From contig NZ_PSZE01000024.1 in NCBI RefSeq assembly GCF_002933465.1, forward strand, positions 1 through 64,000: a stretch of DNA of 64,000 bases, written 5' to 3'. The translations under genes were made by a program, and so were the position numbers. The notes beneath the pieces were generated by a model that had not been told where the DNA came from, ran no database searches, and worked only from the letters and a program-made list of their open reading frames with translations. The DNA comes from Nocardia nova. Its GTDB lineage: Bacteria > Actinomycetota > Actinomycetes > Mycobacteriales > Mycobacteriaceae. Positions 55,092 to 63,410 of this stretch are shown here, in pieces; the stretch's first letter is position 1, and every line of letters starts with the position of its first letter.

Positions 55092-55523
55092 GTGACTGCC
55101 GACAATGTTGCCCCCGCCGCCGCGAATACCGAAAACACCAACGGGCGCATGCTGGTTCATCTCTGTACGCCCGCGGAATGGGAGCAGGCGCAGCGAATCG
55201 GCGAACGTGTGGCACCCTCGCTGGAGACCGAGGGGTTCCTTCATCTGTCCGCGCCGCACCAGGTGCATCTGCCGGCGAACCGGTTGTTCGCCGGGCGCGA
55301 CGATATGCTGCTGCTCTGGATCGACCTCACCCGCCTGAGCGCGCCGCTGCGCTGGGAGCCGGGTGTGGCCGACGATCCGGGTTCGATGCGCTTTCCGCAC
55401 CTCTACGGCCCACTCCCCGTCACGGCGGTGGTGCGCACCAGTTATTATCTCCCTGATGAAAAAGGGACATTTCCGGCACTTACAGCCGATCCGGATCAGT
55501 GGCCGGCCTCTCGAAGTGCTTGA
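55092..55523 (+). CDS. DUF952 domain protein
   Basis: 143 residues from GTG 55092, with ATG 55149 as an alternative start at the domain boundary (MLVHLCTPAEWEQAQRIGER). The DUF952 core has EGFLHLSAPHQVHLPANRLF and FPHLYGPLPVTAVV. This glutathione-S-transferase-like small fold has no known activity. It ends 15 bp before khtT. Confidence 0.87.
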   Translation: MTADNVAPAAANTENTNGRMLVHLCTPAEWEQAQRIGERVAPSLETEGFLHLSAPHQVHLPANRLFAGRDDMLLLWIDLTRLSAPLRWEPGVADDPGSMRFPHLYGPLPVTAVVRTSYYLPDEKGTFPALTADPDQWPASRSA

Positions 55524-55538
55524 TCTAGGCTGGATTTC

Positions 55539-56021
55539 GTGAACGTCGATGTGACACAGCTGCCCGGGATTGGCGTCCGCAAGGACTTCGAGGCGCGGTC
55601 CGGACGCCGGATCGGAGTTGTCGCGCGTCGGGACGGTGGTATCGACCTCATCGTCGCCAAACACGAGGATCCCGACGACTGCGCCGCCCAGGTGCCGCTG
55701 ACCGTCGACGAGGCGGCCGTACTCGCCAATCTGCTGGGCGCACCGCAGTTGGTGGAGAAGCTCAAGGACGATCATCGCGATCTGCCGGGCATCACGACCC
55801 GCCAGCTCCCGATCGGTGACGAATCCCCGTATTCGGGGCGTGCGCTCGGCGACACCCGCATGCGCACCCGCACCAAGGCGTCGATCGTCGCCGTGATGCG
55901 GGCCGGGCAGATTTATCCCTCGCCCGGTCCGGACTTCGTGCTCGTCGCGGGCGACCTGCTGGTCGTGGTCGGAACCCCGCAGGGCCTCGACGAGGCGCTC
56001 GAGATTCTGACCGGCGGGTGA
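55539..56021 (+). CDS. khtT: KhtT-like TrkA_C regulatory subunit of a K+/H+ antiporter
   Basis: 160 residues from GTG 55539. N-terminal beta domain, then an RCK_C/TrkA_C domain (about 75-158, MRTRTKASIVAVMRAGQIYP, LVAGDLLVVVGTPQGLDEAL). Such subunits gate the antiporter in response to pH or a bound nucleotide; c-di-AMP binding is known for Bacillus KhtT, not shown here. Four bases before khtU, so they are one unit. Confidence 0.88.
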   Translation: MNVDVTQLPGIGVRKDFEARSGRRIGVVARRDGGIDLIVAKHEDPDDCAAQVPLTVDEAAVLANLLGAPQLVEKLKDDHRDLPGITTRQLPIGDESPYSGRALGDTRMRTRTKASIVAVMRAGQIYPSPGPDFVLVAGDLLVVVGTPQGLDEALEILTGG

Positions 56022-56025
56022 GCCG

Positions 56026-57204
56026 GTGGAGTCGACCGCACTAGCCCTGTTCGAGCTCGGAGCGGTCCTGTTCGCCCTCGGTGTCCTGGGGCGCGTCGCA
56101 GGGCGTTTCGGCATGTCCCCGATCCCGCTCTACCTCCTCGGCGGCCTGGCCTTCGGCGACGGCGGTGTGCTCACCGTCAAGGCTGCCTCCGAATTCGGCC
56201 ATCTCGCAGGCGAAATCGGCGTCGTGCTGCTGCTGTTGCTGCTGGGCCTGGAATACACCGCGCCGGAACTGATGTCGGGCATGCGCAAGTCCTGGCTCGC
56301 GGGTCTGCTCGACATCGTGCTGAACGCCACGCCCGGGGCAGTGGTGGCGCTGCTGCTCGGCTGGGGACCGACCGGCGCTATCACACTCGCCGGCGTCACC
56401 TACATCTCGTCCTCCGGCATCGCGGCGAAGGTGCTCAACGATCTCGGACGGCTCGGTAACCGGGAGACGCCGGTTGTCCTGTCGGTTCTGGTGTTCGAGG
56501 ATCTGGCGATGGCGATCTACCTGCCGATCCTGACCACCATCCTTGCCGGGGTCGGTTGGCTGGCTGGATTGCGCTCGCTGGCGATCGCCCTGCTCGTGAT
56601 CACGGTGGTGCTCGTCATCGCGCTGCGCTACGGGCGCTTCGTGTCCTCGATCGTGGACAGCAAGGATCGCGAGGTGTTTTTGCTGCAGTTGCTGGGGGCG
56701 GCGCTGCTGGTGGCGGGCGTCGCCTCGGCGCTGAACGTTTCGGCCGCGGTCGGCGCGTTCTTGCTGGGCATCGCGATCTCCGGATCCACCGCCCAGAGCG
56801 CCGCGAAACTGCTGGAACCCCTGCGGGATCTGTTCGCCGCCATCTTCTTCGTCGCCTTCGGCCTCAGCACCGATCCGGGGAAAATCCCCCAGGTCCTGGG
56901 CTGGGCGGTGCTGCTGGCCGTGATCACCACCCTGACCAAGATCGCCACCGGCTGGTACGCGGCCAAGCGGCAGGGTATCGGCCGTCTCGGCCGGGCGCGC
57001 GCCGGTGCGGCGTTGGTGGCACGCGGTGAATTCTCGATCGTCATTGCGGGACTTGCCGTTTCGGTGGGTGCGGTACCGGGCAAGCTGGCGGCGCTGGCCT
57101 CGGCCTACGTCTTGCTGATGGCGATCCTCGGACCGGTCGCGGCGCGTGTGGTCGAACCCGTGGTGCGCTCAATGCAGCGTCGGCTCGCTCCGGCCGTCGG
57201 CTGA
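56026..57204 (+). CDS. khtU: KhtU-like CPA2 K+(Na+)/H+ antiporter
   Basis: 392 residues, 11-13 membrane helices. CPA2 (Kef-type) transport landmarks: GLEYTAPELMSG, VTYISSSGIAAKVLNDLGR, and VLVFEDLAMAIYLPI with the conserved Asp. The C-terminus lacks a fused TrkN domain, consistent with a separate KhtT subunit. It overlaps the 3' end of the convergent rhomboid-like gene by 36 bp. Confidence 0.92.
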   Translation: MESTALALFELGAVLFALGVLGRVAGRFGMSPIPLYLLGGLAFGDGGVLTVKAASEFGHLAGEIGVVLLLLLLGLEYTAPELMSGMRKSWLAGLLDIVLNATPGAVVALLLGWGPTGAITLAGVTYISSSGIAAKVLNDLGRLGNRETPVVLSVLVFEDLAMAIYLPILTTILAGVGWLAGLRSLAIALLVITVVLVIALRYGRFVSSIVDSKDREVFLLQLLGAALLVAGVASALNVSAAVGAFLLGIAISGSTAQSAAKLLEPLRDLFAAIFFVAFGLSTDPGKIPQVLGWAVLLAVITTLTKIATGWYAAKRQGIGRLGRARAGAALVARGEFSIVIAGLAVSVGAVPGKLAALASAYVLLMAILGPVAARVVEPVVRSMQRRLAPAVG

Positions 57205-58029
57205 GGGCTCGTTCTCGCGCACCAGGGCTGCCGCGGGATGGTCGATCGGCCGGGGTGCGGTATCGCCCGGTGCGCGGCGGGTGTCGGCGGGGCGCTGGTC
57301 GCGGATCCGCTCGAGCCGTCGCGACAACGCCACCGCGATCGCGGCGACCACGAAGCCGATGACCAGTGCAGTCAGGTGGCCGTAATCGGTGAACGTGCGC
57401 CCGTGCCAGGCGGCGAAGCCGAACCAGGCCAGCAACCCCAGCGGCCACACGGCACGGGGTGTGCCGCGCAGATGGAAGCTCAGCGCGGCCAGCACCGCGG
57501 TGAAGCCGTAGGAGGCCCCCACGTCGGAGGCCACCGCGATGCGCAGCGGAATCAGCTCGTGGCGCACCGCGAAGGCGATGCCGGTGACCACGATCATCGA
57601 GGCGCCGACGTGGCCGCAGGCGAAGACCATGATCCAGCGCAACGTCCCCAGCCAGCGCTCGGCGAAGGCCATCACCGTCAGGAATCCGATGATGATCACC
57701 CACGGAAATCCGCCGTCGGTCCAGAACGCCGAAGCGACCAGCACCTGCACCGGCTCGCGGCGCATATTGTGCAGATTCGTCGAGGCCGACAGGATCAGGC
57801 GGTGCCCGGCGATATCGCTGATCCCGCGTAGCGTCCACCAGGTGACGAACAGTGTGAACGCGTAGGCGCAGGAGGCGGGCGCACTGGCCAGATGATCGTG
57901 GACCGACTTCCCGGTCCGGTAGATCCGATCCGGGCCGCGCCACCAGTCCAGCAGTTGCCGCCGCCCGGTGTCGAGGTCGAGAGTCCGGGTCCACGGGGAC
58001 TGGTAGTGATTCAAAGCGGAAGACGCCAC
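57169..58029 (-). CDS. Rhomboid-like multi-spanning membrane protein
   Basis: 286 residues with about six helices. DVGASYGFTAVLAALSF resembles the rhomboid GxS helix, but the usual GxSG reads GASYG, and RTFTDYGHLTALVIGFV supplies the His helix. It could be an active intramembrane protease or an inactive relative; mycobacterial members are annotated as rhomboid-like. The last 36 bases overlap khtU. Confidence 0.8.
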   Translation of the reverse strand: MASSALNHYQSPWTRTLDLDTGRRQLLDWWRGPDRIYRTGKSVHDHLASAPASCAYAFTLFVTWWTLRGISDIAGHRLILSASTNLHNMRREPVQVLVASAFWTDGGFPWVIIIGFLTVMAFAERWLGTLRWIMVFACGHVGASMIVVTGIAFAVRHELIPLRIAVASDVGASYGFTAVLAALSFHLRGTPRAVWPLGLLAWFGFAAWHGRTFTDYGHLTALVIGFVVAAIAVALSRRLERIRDQRPADTRRAPGDTAPRPIDHPAAALVRENEPSADGRSEPTLH

Positions 58030-58369
58030 GTATGCCAGTGTCGCCCGCGCCGAGCCGGTCCGCCCACCGACCCGCGCAATCCGGTGTCACAGGTTCGCCT
58101 CGCGGCGGTTCCCACGGGTGAGCTGTGCGGTCACCGCAGTGCGCGGGCGCTGCCGGCCGGCGGCAGCTACCGGCGGTGCCGGAGCGTCTCCTCGGCGGCG
58201 TCCTCCTCGCCAGCGAACGACCCCGTCGCCGGGGATTCGGACTCCGCGCTGCTGGGCCGGTATCGGCTCGCGCGCTGCCCACGGATACGCGACAGATCCG
58301 GTTCGTGGGTATCGGTGATGCCGACCTGCAGGAACAGCTGGTCCCGACCGCCGCGCGGGTCCCGCTACC
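58030..58369. other. Intergenic region, no supported gene
   Basis: 340 bp between two minus-strand genes. On the plus strand a short stretch near 58287-58365 (IRFVGIGDADLQEQLVPTAA) reads like protein but starts nowhere and ends in the antisense of the antiporter gene, so it may be a decayed fragment. Nothing else seen. Confidence 0.4.
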
Positions 58370-59959
58370 TCACAGCAGCGGCGGCGGGCGCAGATCCAGT
58401 CGCCGCATCACCCGGTCCACCAGATCCGGCGGCATACCCGGTTCGCGCCGGGCGGCCAGAGCCTCACCGCGCCCGGCCTCGAGCACGTCGTGGCTGATCA
58501 TGCGCAATTTGCCGGTCAGCCGCATGGCGTGCTCGACCGATTTAGCGCCGTCGGCGGCGTCGGCCGCCTCCGGGTCGGCGCGCATCAACCGGCGTTCCAC
58601 GGTGTCGCGCAGCCGCTGATACACCTCGTCGGGCAGATCCTCGTTGTCGGCGATCTCCTCCAGCCGGGCCAGTTCCGCGCGCAGTATCCGCGTCCACAGC
58701 TGTCGCTCCATGGCTCGCTCGACCTCGGTATCGGCCTTCACCCCGGTCCAGCGAGCGACCAGGGGCAGCGTGGGACCCTGCAACAGCAGCGTGAACAGCA
58801 CCACGACGAACGCGATGAACAGGACCTCGGTGCGGCCGGGGAAGTCCGCGCCCGAATCGGTGGTCAGCGGCAAGGCCAGCGCCAGCGCGACGGTCACCAC
58901 GCCGCGCATGCCGGCCCACCAAGTGACCACGGTTTCGCGCCAGGTGTACGGCTCGTCCACGCGCCGGCGCCGCCACCATCCGCGAAACAGCGCGGTACTG
59001 GCGAGCAGCCACAGCAGCCGCAGGCCGACCACCACGCCGACCACCGCGGCCGCCCCGCCGAGCAGGCGCGGCCAGTTCGGTCCGGTGGTGGCGAGCACCG
59101 TGCTCAGTTCCAGTCCCACCAGTCCGAAGGCGAATCCGGTGACCAGCATGTCGAGCACGTCCCAAAACGAATCGCCGACGATCCGGTATCCCACATCGCT
59201 GAAATCCGTTGCGGCATCGGTGAGATACAGCGCGCAGACCAGGACCGCGAGCACCGCCGAACCGTGTGCGGCCTCGGCCAGGCCGTAGGCGGCGAACGGG
59301 AGCAGCAAGCCGAGAGCAACCTGCCACGGCGCCTCCGTCAGCCTCCGCATCAGTGCACTGCCGGCCCAGCCGAGCGCGAGTCCGACCGCCACCGCCACCA
59401 CCGCCGAGATCACGAAGCCGGCCGCTGTCCGCCAGGCGGAGAATTGTCCGGTCACCACCGCCTGCACCGCGACGTCGTAGATCACCACCGCGGTCACGTC
59501 GTTGAACAGGCCCTCACCCTCGAGCACCGCAACCAGACGCCGCGGCAGGCCCAGTCGGTCCGCCATCGCGCTCACCGCCACCGGATCCGGCGGCGCCACC
59601 ACCGCGCCCAGGACGAACGCCGTGCCCACCGGCAGCGCCGGATACCAGAGATGGAAGATCGCGGCGACGGCGGCCGCGGTGGCCACCACCAGACCGACCG
59701 CCCGTAACAGGATCGCCCCCGCGTTGGACGCGAACTGCTGCCAGGAGGTGCGCCGCGCCGAGGCGTAGAGCAGCGGCGGCAGGACGAGCGGGAGGATCAG
59801 GTCGGGCGCCAGCGCGATATTCGGCACGAACGGCAGCACCGCCATGACGAGCCCGAAGACCGTCATCAGCACCGCGGGCGCCAAACCGATCCGCCGGCCC
59901 AGCGGCTGCGCCAGTATCGTCGCGAACGCCAGCACGAAAACCAACACCAACTGATCCAC
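58370..59959 (-). CDS. CPA1-family Na+(K+)/H+ antiporter
   Basis: 529 residues, about 12 helices and a ~130-residue cytosolic C-terminal tail with coiled-coil character. Conserved NhaP-type sites: VVAPPDPVAVSAMADRLGLP and GLFNDVTAVVIYDVAVQ (the carboxylate at the transport site). Also WWAGMRGVVTVALALALPL, typical of CPA1. With KhtTU it is the second cation/proton antiporter in 4 kb. Confidence 0.94.
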   Translation of the reverse strand: MDQLVLVFVLAFATILAQPLGRRIGLAPAVLMTVFGLVMAVLPFVPNIALAPDLILPLVLPPLLYASARRTSWQQFASNAGAILLRAVGLVVATAAAVAAIFHLWYPALPVGTAFVLGAVVAPPDPVAVSAMADRLGLPRRLVAVLEGEGLFNDVTAVVIYDVAVQAVVTGQFSAWRTAAGFVISAVVAVAVGLALGWAGSALMRRLTEAPWQVALGLLLPFAAYGLAEAAHGSAVLAVLVCALYLTDAATDFSDVGYRIVGDSFWDVLDMLVTGFAFGLVGLELSTVLATTGPNWPRLLGGAAAVVGVVVGLRLLWLLASTALFRGWWRRRRVDEPYTWRETVVTWWAGMRGVVTVALALALPLTTDSGADFPGRTEVLFIAFVVVLFTLLLQGPTLPLVARWTGVKADTEVERAMERQLWTRILRAELARLEEIADNEDLPDEVYQRLRDTVERRLMRADPEAADAADGAKSVEHAMRLTGKLRMISHDVLEAGRGEALAARREPGMPPDLVDRVMRRLDLRPPPLL

Positions 59960-60014
59960 GACAGCCCACCCTATGGGGCCGTCGCGGTAATGCGCCGGAC
60001 ATGCCGGACATAAT

Positions 60015-60051
60015 GACGATGCCGCCGAGGCGGAACCTCGGCGGCATCGTC
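60015..60051 (-). terminator. Terminator of sigA: 16-bp perfect stem
   Basis: GACGATGCCGCCGAGG (60015-60030), loop CGGAA, and exact complement (60036-60051), 13 bases past the sigA stop in the direction of transcription. Strong enough to isolate sigA from the antiporter gene. Confidence 0.85.
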
Positions 60052-60064
60052 GGTGGTGCGGATA

Positions 60065-61456
60065 TCAGTCCAGGTAGTCGCGCAGCACCTGGGACCGGCT
60101 CGGGTGGCGCAGCTTGCTCATCGTCTTCGACTCGATCTGGCGGATGCGCTCACGGGTGACCCCGTAGACCTGGCCGATCTCGTCGAGGGTGCGCGGCTGG
60201 CCGTCGGTGAGACCGAAGCGCAGCCGGACCACGCCCGCCTCACGCTCGGACAGCGTTTCCAGCACCGACTGCAGCTGATCCTGCAGCAGAGTAAAGCTCA
60301 CCGCGTCGACCGCGACAACCGCCTCGGAATCCTCGATGAAGTCGCCCAGCTGGGAATCGCCCTCGTCACCGATGGTCTGGTCCAGCGAGATGGGCTCACG
60401 CGCGTACTGCTGGATCTCGAGGACCTTCTCCGGCGTGATGTCCATTTCCTTGGCGAGCTCTTCGGGCGTGGGCTCGCGACCCAGGTCCTGCAGCAGCTCG
60501 CGCTGGATGCGGCCCAGCTTGTTGATGACCTCCACCATGTGCACCGGAATACGGATGGTGCGGGCCTGGTCGGCCATCGCACGGGTGATGGCCTGCCGGA
60601 TCCACCAGGTGGCGTACGTGGAGAACTTGTAGCCCTTGGTGTAGTCGAACTTCTCCACCGCGCGGATCAAACCCAGGTTGCCCTCCTGGATCAGGTCCAG
60701 GAACGCCATGCCGCGGCCGGTGTAGCGCTTGGCCAGCGAGACGACCAGACGCAGGTTGGCCTCGAGCAGGTGGTTCTTGGCGCGGTTGCCGTCACGCATG
60801 ATCCACTGCAGATCGCGGCGGGTGGCCACCGGCAGCTTCTCGCCCTTGTCGGCGAATTCGCGCAGCTTCTCGGTGGCGTAGAGACCGGCCTCGATCCGCT
60901 TGGCGAGTTCGACCTCCTCCTCCGCGTTCAGCAGCGCGACCTTGCCGATCTGCTTGAGGTAGGCGCGCACCGAGTCCGCGGACGCGGTGAGCTCGGCATC
61001 CTTGCGGGCCTGGCGCAGGGCCTCGGATTCCTCTTCGTCCCAGACGAAATCGCCGGAGGCCTTGTCCTTCTCCGAGGGCTCGTCGGCTTCCTCGTCCTCG
61101 GCTTCGGCCTCTTCGTCCTCGGCGGCCTCTTCGACCAGATCTTCGCCCTCGTCGCTCAGATCGTCCTCGGAGACCTCCAGATCACCGAGGTCGTCGAGTT
61201 CCAGCGACTCGTCGTCGAGATGCTCGTCGGCTTCGTTGTCCGCGCCGGGGGCCGCCTTCTTCGTGGTGGCCTTCTTGACGGGCGCTTTCTTTGCAGCTTT
61301 GACTCCCGCTTTCTTGGCGGGGGCCTTCTTCGCGGCGACCTTCTTGGCCGGGGCCTTCTTCGCGGCAGCCTTGCGGACCGGCCGTGCTGCGGTGCCTTCT
61401 GCGGAGTCGGCAGCGTCGGCCGATTCGGCGGTCTGTCGGGTATTCGTGGCTACCAC
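60065..61456 (-). CDS. sigA: SigA, primary sigma factor
   Basis: 463 residues. Lys/Ala-rich N-terminus (about 25-75, KKAPAKKVAAKKAPAKKAG) and an acidic stretch before region 1.2, as in actinobacterial SigA/HrdB. Regions 2-4 are complete (NLRLVVSLAKRYTGRGMAFL, KFSTYATWWIRQAITRAMAD, RTLDEIGQVYGVTRERIRQI). It starts GTG. Housekeeping transcription. Gene order sigA-ppgK-suhB-cei matches mycobacteria. Confidence 0.97.
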   Translation of the reverse strand: MVATNTRQTAESADAADSAEGTAARPVRKAAAKKAPAKKVAAKKAPAKKAGVKAAKKAPVKKATTKKAAPGADNEADEHLDDESLELDDLGDLEVSEDDLSDEGEDLVEEAAEDEEAEAEDEEADEPSEKDKASGDFVWDEEESEALRQARKDAELTASADSVRAYLKQIGKVALLNAEEEVELAKRIEAGLYATEKLREFADKGEKLPVATRRDLQWIMRDGNRAKNHLLEANLRLVVSLAKRYTGRGMAFLDLIQEGNLGLIRAVEKFDYTKGYKFSTYATWWIRQAITRAMADQARTIRIPVHMVEVINKLGRIQRELLQDLGREPTPEELAKEMDITPEKVLEIQQYAREPISLDQTIGDEGDSQLGDFIEDSEAVVAVDAVSFTLLQDQLQSVLETLSEREAGVVRLRFGLTDGQPRTLDEIGQVYGVTRERIRQIESKTMSKLRHPSRSQVLRDYLD

Positions 61457-61584
61457 GTACGCCCTTTCGTGACGGTCTCGTGCGGCGTCACGCCAGAGTA
61501 AACATCCGGCGGAGCGGTTCTGTCGGGGTTGAACCCGGCTCTACGTGCCGGGGTTGTTTTCCGGCTCACCGCCGGTCTCGTTCC

Positions 61585-61590
61585 ATTGTA
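61585..61590 (-). promoter_or_regulatory. -10 element TACAAT of the sigA promoter
   Basis: TACAAT at 61590-61585 on the minus strand gives a leader of about 120 bases. A -35 is not evident (GTGAGC region). A hairpin AACCCGGC...GCCGGGGTT (61532-61555) follows in the leader. Confidence 0.55.
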
Positions 61591-61608
61591 ACTATCGGCA
61601 ACGAGTGC

Positions 61609-62367
61609 TCACGGCGCGATCCCGCTATCCACGGCCATCGCGGCGCCCACGATCCCCGCGGTGTTGCGCAGATGGGCGGCCGCAACCGGAGTCCGATTGG
61701 CCAGCAACGGGATCCAGTGCTCGGCATCGCGACTGATCCCGCCGCCGGCGACGAAGACCGTCGGCCAGAACAGGTCCTCCAGGGTGACCAGTACCTTCGT
61801 CACCTCGGCGGCCCACTCCTTGTACGACAGATTCTTTCGTTCCTTCACCGACGACGCGGCCCGGTGCTCGGCCTCCTTGCCGTGCACCTCGATGTGGCCC
61901 AGTTCGGTGTTGGGCACCAGGACGCCGTGGTTCAGCAGCGCCGAGCCGATACCGGTGCCGAATGTCAACAGCATCACCAGGCCGTCGATGTTGCGGGCCG
62001 CGCCGTAGCGGTCCTCGGCCAGGCCCGCAGCGTCGGCGTCGTTGAGCACCACGACGTCGCGTCCGCCCAGCGCCAGCGAGAACAGCTGACGGGCGTCGGT
62101 GTCGATCCAGCTCTTGTCGATGTTGGCGGCGGTGCGGGCGATGCCGTTGACCACCACGCTGGGCAGGGTGAGCCCGACCGGGCCGTCCCAGTCGGCCTGG
62201 GTGACGAGTTTGGCGACGGTTTCGGCGATGGCGTTCGGGGTGGCCGGGTGGGGCGTGGAGATCTTGATCCGTTCGTGGGCGAGGTCGCCGGTGGCGAGGT
62301 CGACGACCGCGCCCTTCACCCCGCTACCCCCGATATCTATTCCGAATGCTTGCCCCCGAGCGGACAT
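61609..62367 (-). CDS. ppgK: Polyphosphate glucokinase
   Basis: 252 residues from ATG 62367 (GAGGAG in front). ROK-type sugar kinase: FGIDIGGSGVKGAVVDLATG phosphate loop, VVLNDADAAGLAED, LTFGTGIGSALLNHGVLVPN and NTELGHIEVHG (metal/substrate). It phosphorylates glucose with polyphosphate or ATP. Upstream reading through 62607 is open but not kinase-like. Divergent from suhB with ~120 bp between. Confidence 0.96.
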   Translation of the reverse strand: MSARGQAFGIDIGGSGVKGAVVDLATGDLAHERIKISTPHPATPNAIAETVAKLVTQADWDGPVGLTLPSVVVNGIARTAANIDKSWIDTDARQLFSLALGGRDVVVLNDADAAGLAEDRYGAARNIDGLVMLLTFGTGIGSALLNHGVLVPNTELGHIEVHGKEAEHRAASSVKERKNLSYKEWAAEVTKVLVTLEDLFWPTVFVAGGGISRDAEHWIPLLANRTPVAAAHLRNTAGIVGAAMAVDSGIAP

Positions 62368-62486
62368 CGCGAACTCCTCGTTCCCTGTGGTCTTAGGCCG
62401 ATGAAGGTGCCAGCGGCACGTTACACCGCGCGACGCGCCCGTGGCCGCGACCGCGCGGATGCGAGTCCGGGCGGATCTGTGGTCGG

Positions 62487-63398
62487 ATGGAAACCGTGCC
62501 CGAGACGAATTCACCCGCCGACATCGCGGAAGCGCCCGTCCTCGATCCTGTCGAAATCGCCGAATTACGCCGTGTTTCAGTTTATCTGGCCCAGACCGCG
62601 GCAGCACACGTCCGCCGCCGCCGTCCCGAGGTGTTCGGCCCGGGGCGCACCGAGGACGACTCGGTCCGCACCAAATCGACGCCCACCGATCCGGTCACCG
62701 TGGTCGACACCGAAACGGAGCAGCTGATTCGGTCGTTGCTGGCCGAGACACGCCCGGGGGAGAGGGTCCTCGGCGAGGAGGGCGGTGGCAGCCTCGGAGC
62801 CGCCGATGAGATCGTGTGGGTGGTCGATCCGATCGACGGCACGGTCAACTTCGTGTACGGCATCCCGGCCTACGCGGTATCGGTGGCCGCGATGCGCGGC
62901 GGCCGTTCCCTGGCCGGTGCCGTCGTCGACGTGGCCGGGGGGGTGACCTACAGCGCCGGACTGGGCGCGGGCGCCACCCTGGCCGGCGGCGACGATGAGC
63001 CGATCGCGTTGCGCTGCAACGATATCGACTCCGTCCGGCTGGCTCTGGTGGCCACCGGCTTCGGCTACGGCGCGGCGCGGCGGGAACGGCAGGGCGAACT
63101 CGTGGCACAGCTGCTGCCGAGAGTCCGCGACATCCGCCGGATCGGCTCGGCCGCCCTGGACCTCTGCATGGTGGCGGCGGGCCGCGTGGACGCCCACTAC
63201 GAGCACGGCCTCAATCTGTGGGACTGGGCCGCCGGAGCCCTGATCGCGGCGGAGGCGGGCGCTGTCCTGCGGCTGCCCGGCGCGGACTCCACGGGCGCGC
63301 AGGGGGAGCTGACCGTCGCCGCCGCCGCGGGCATCGCCGACGAACTCGCCGACCTGTTCGACCGGCTCGGTGTCGCCGCGCCCATCCCGGAGGAGTGA
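62487..63398 (+). CDS. suhB: SuhB-like inositol-1-monophosphatase
   Basis: 303 residues with the metal-dependent Li+-sensitive phosphatase fold: GEEGGGSLG (Glu), WVVDPIDGTVNFVYGIP (DPIDGT metal site) and LNLWDWAAGALIAAEAGAVL (WDxAAG). It makes myo-inositol for mycothiol, phosphatidylinositol and mannosides. ATG 62487, or GTG 62496, starts it. Between ppgK and cei as in M. tuberculosis (Rv2701c). Confidence 0.95.
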   Translation: METVPETNSPADIAEAPVLDPVEIAELRRVSVYLAQTAAAHVRRRRPEVFGPGRTEDDSVRTKSTPTDPVTVVDTETEQLIRSLLAETRPGERVLGEEGGGSLGAADEIVWVVDPIDGTVNFVYGIPAYAVSVAAMRGGRSLAGAVVDVAGGVTYSAGLGAGATLAGGDDEPIALRCNDIDSVRLALVATGFGYGAARRERQGELVAQLLPRVRDIRRIGSAALDLCMVAAGRVDAHYEHGLNLWDWAAGALIAAEAGAVLRLPGADSTGAQGELTVAAAAGIADELADLFDRLGVAAPIPEE

Positions 63399-63410
63399 GC
63401 GCGGCACAAC

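Noticed and set aside
57041..58282. 413-codon minus-strand frame overlapping the rhomboid-like gene
   Set aside because: Arg/Pro-rich shadow; the membrane protein in the neighbouring frame is clearly the gene.
61532..61555. sigA leader hairpin as a riboswitch or terminator
   Set aside because: Single short stem without U-run or conserved aptamer features.
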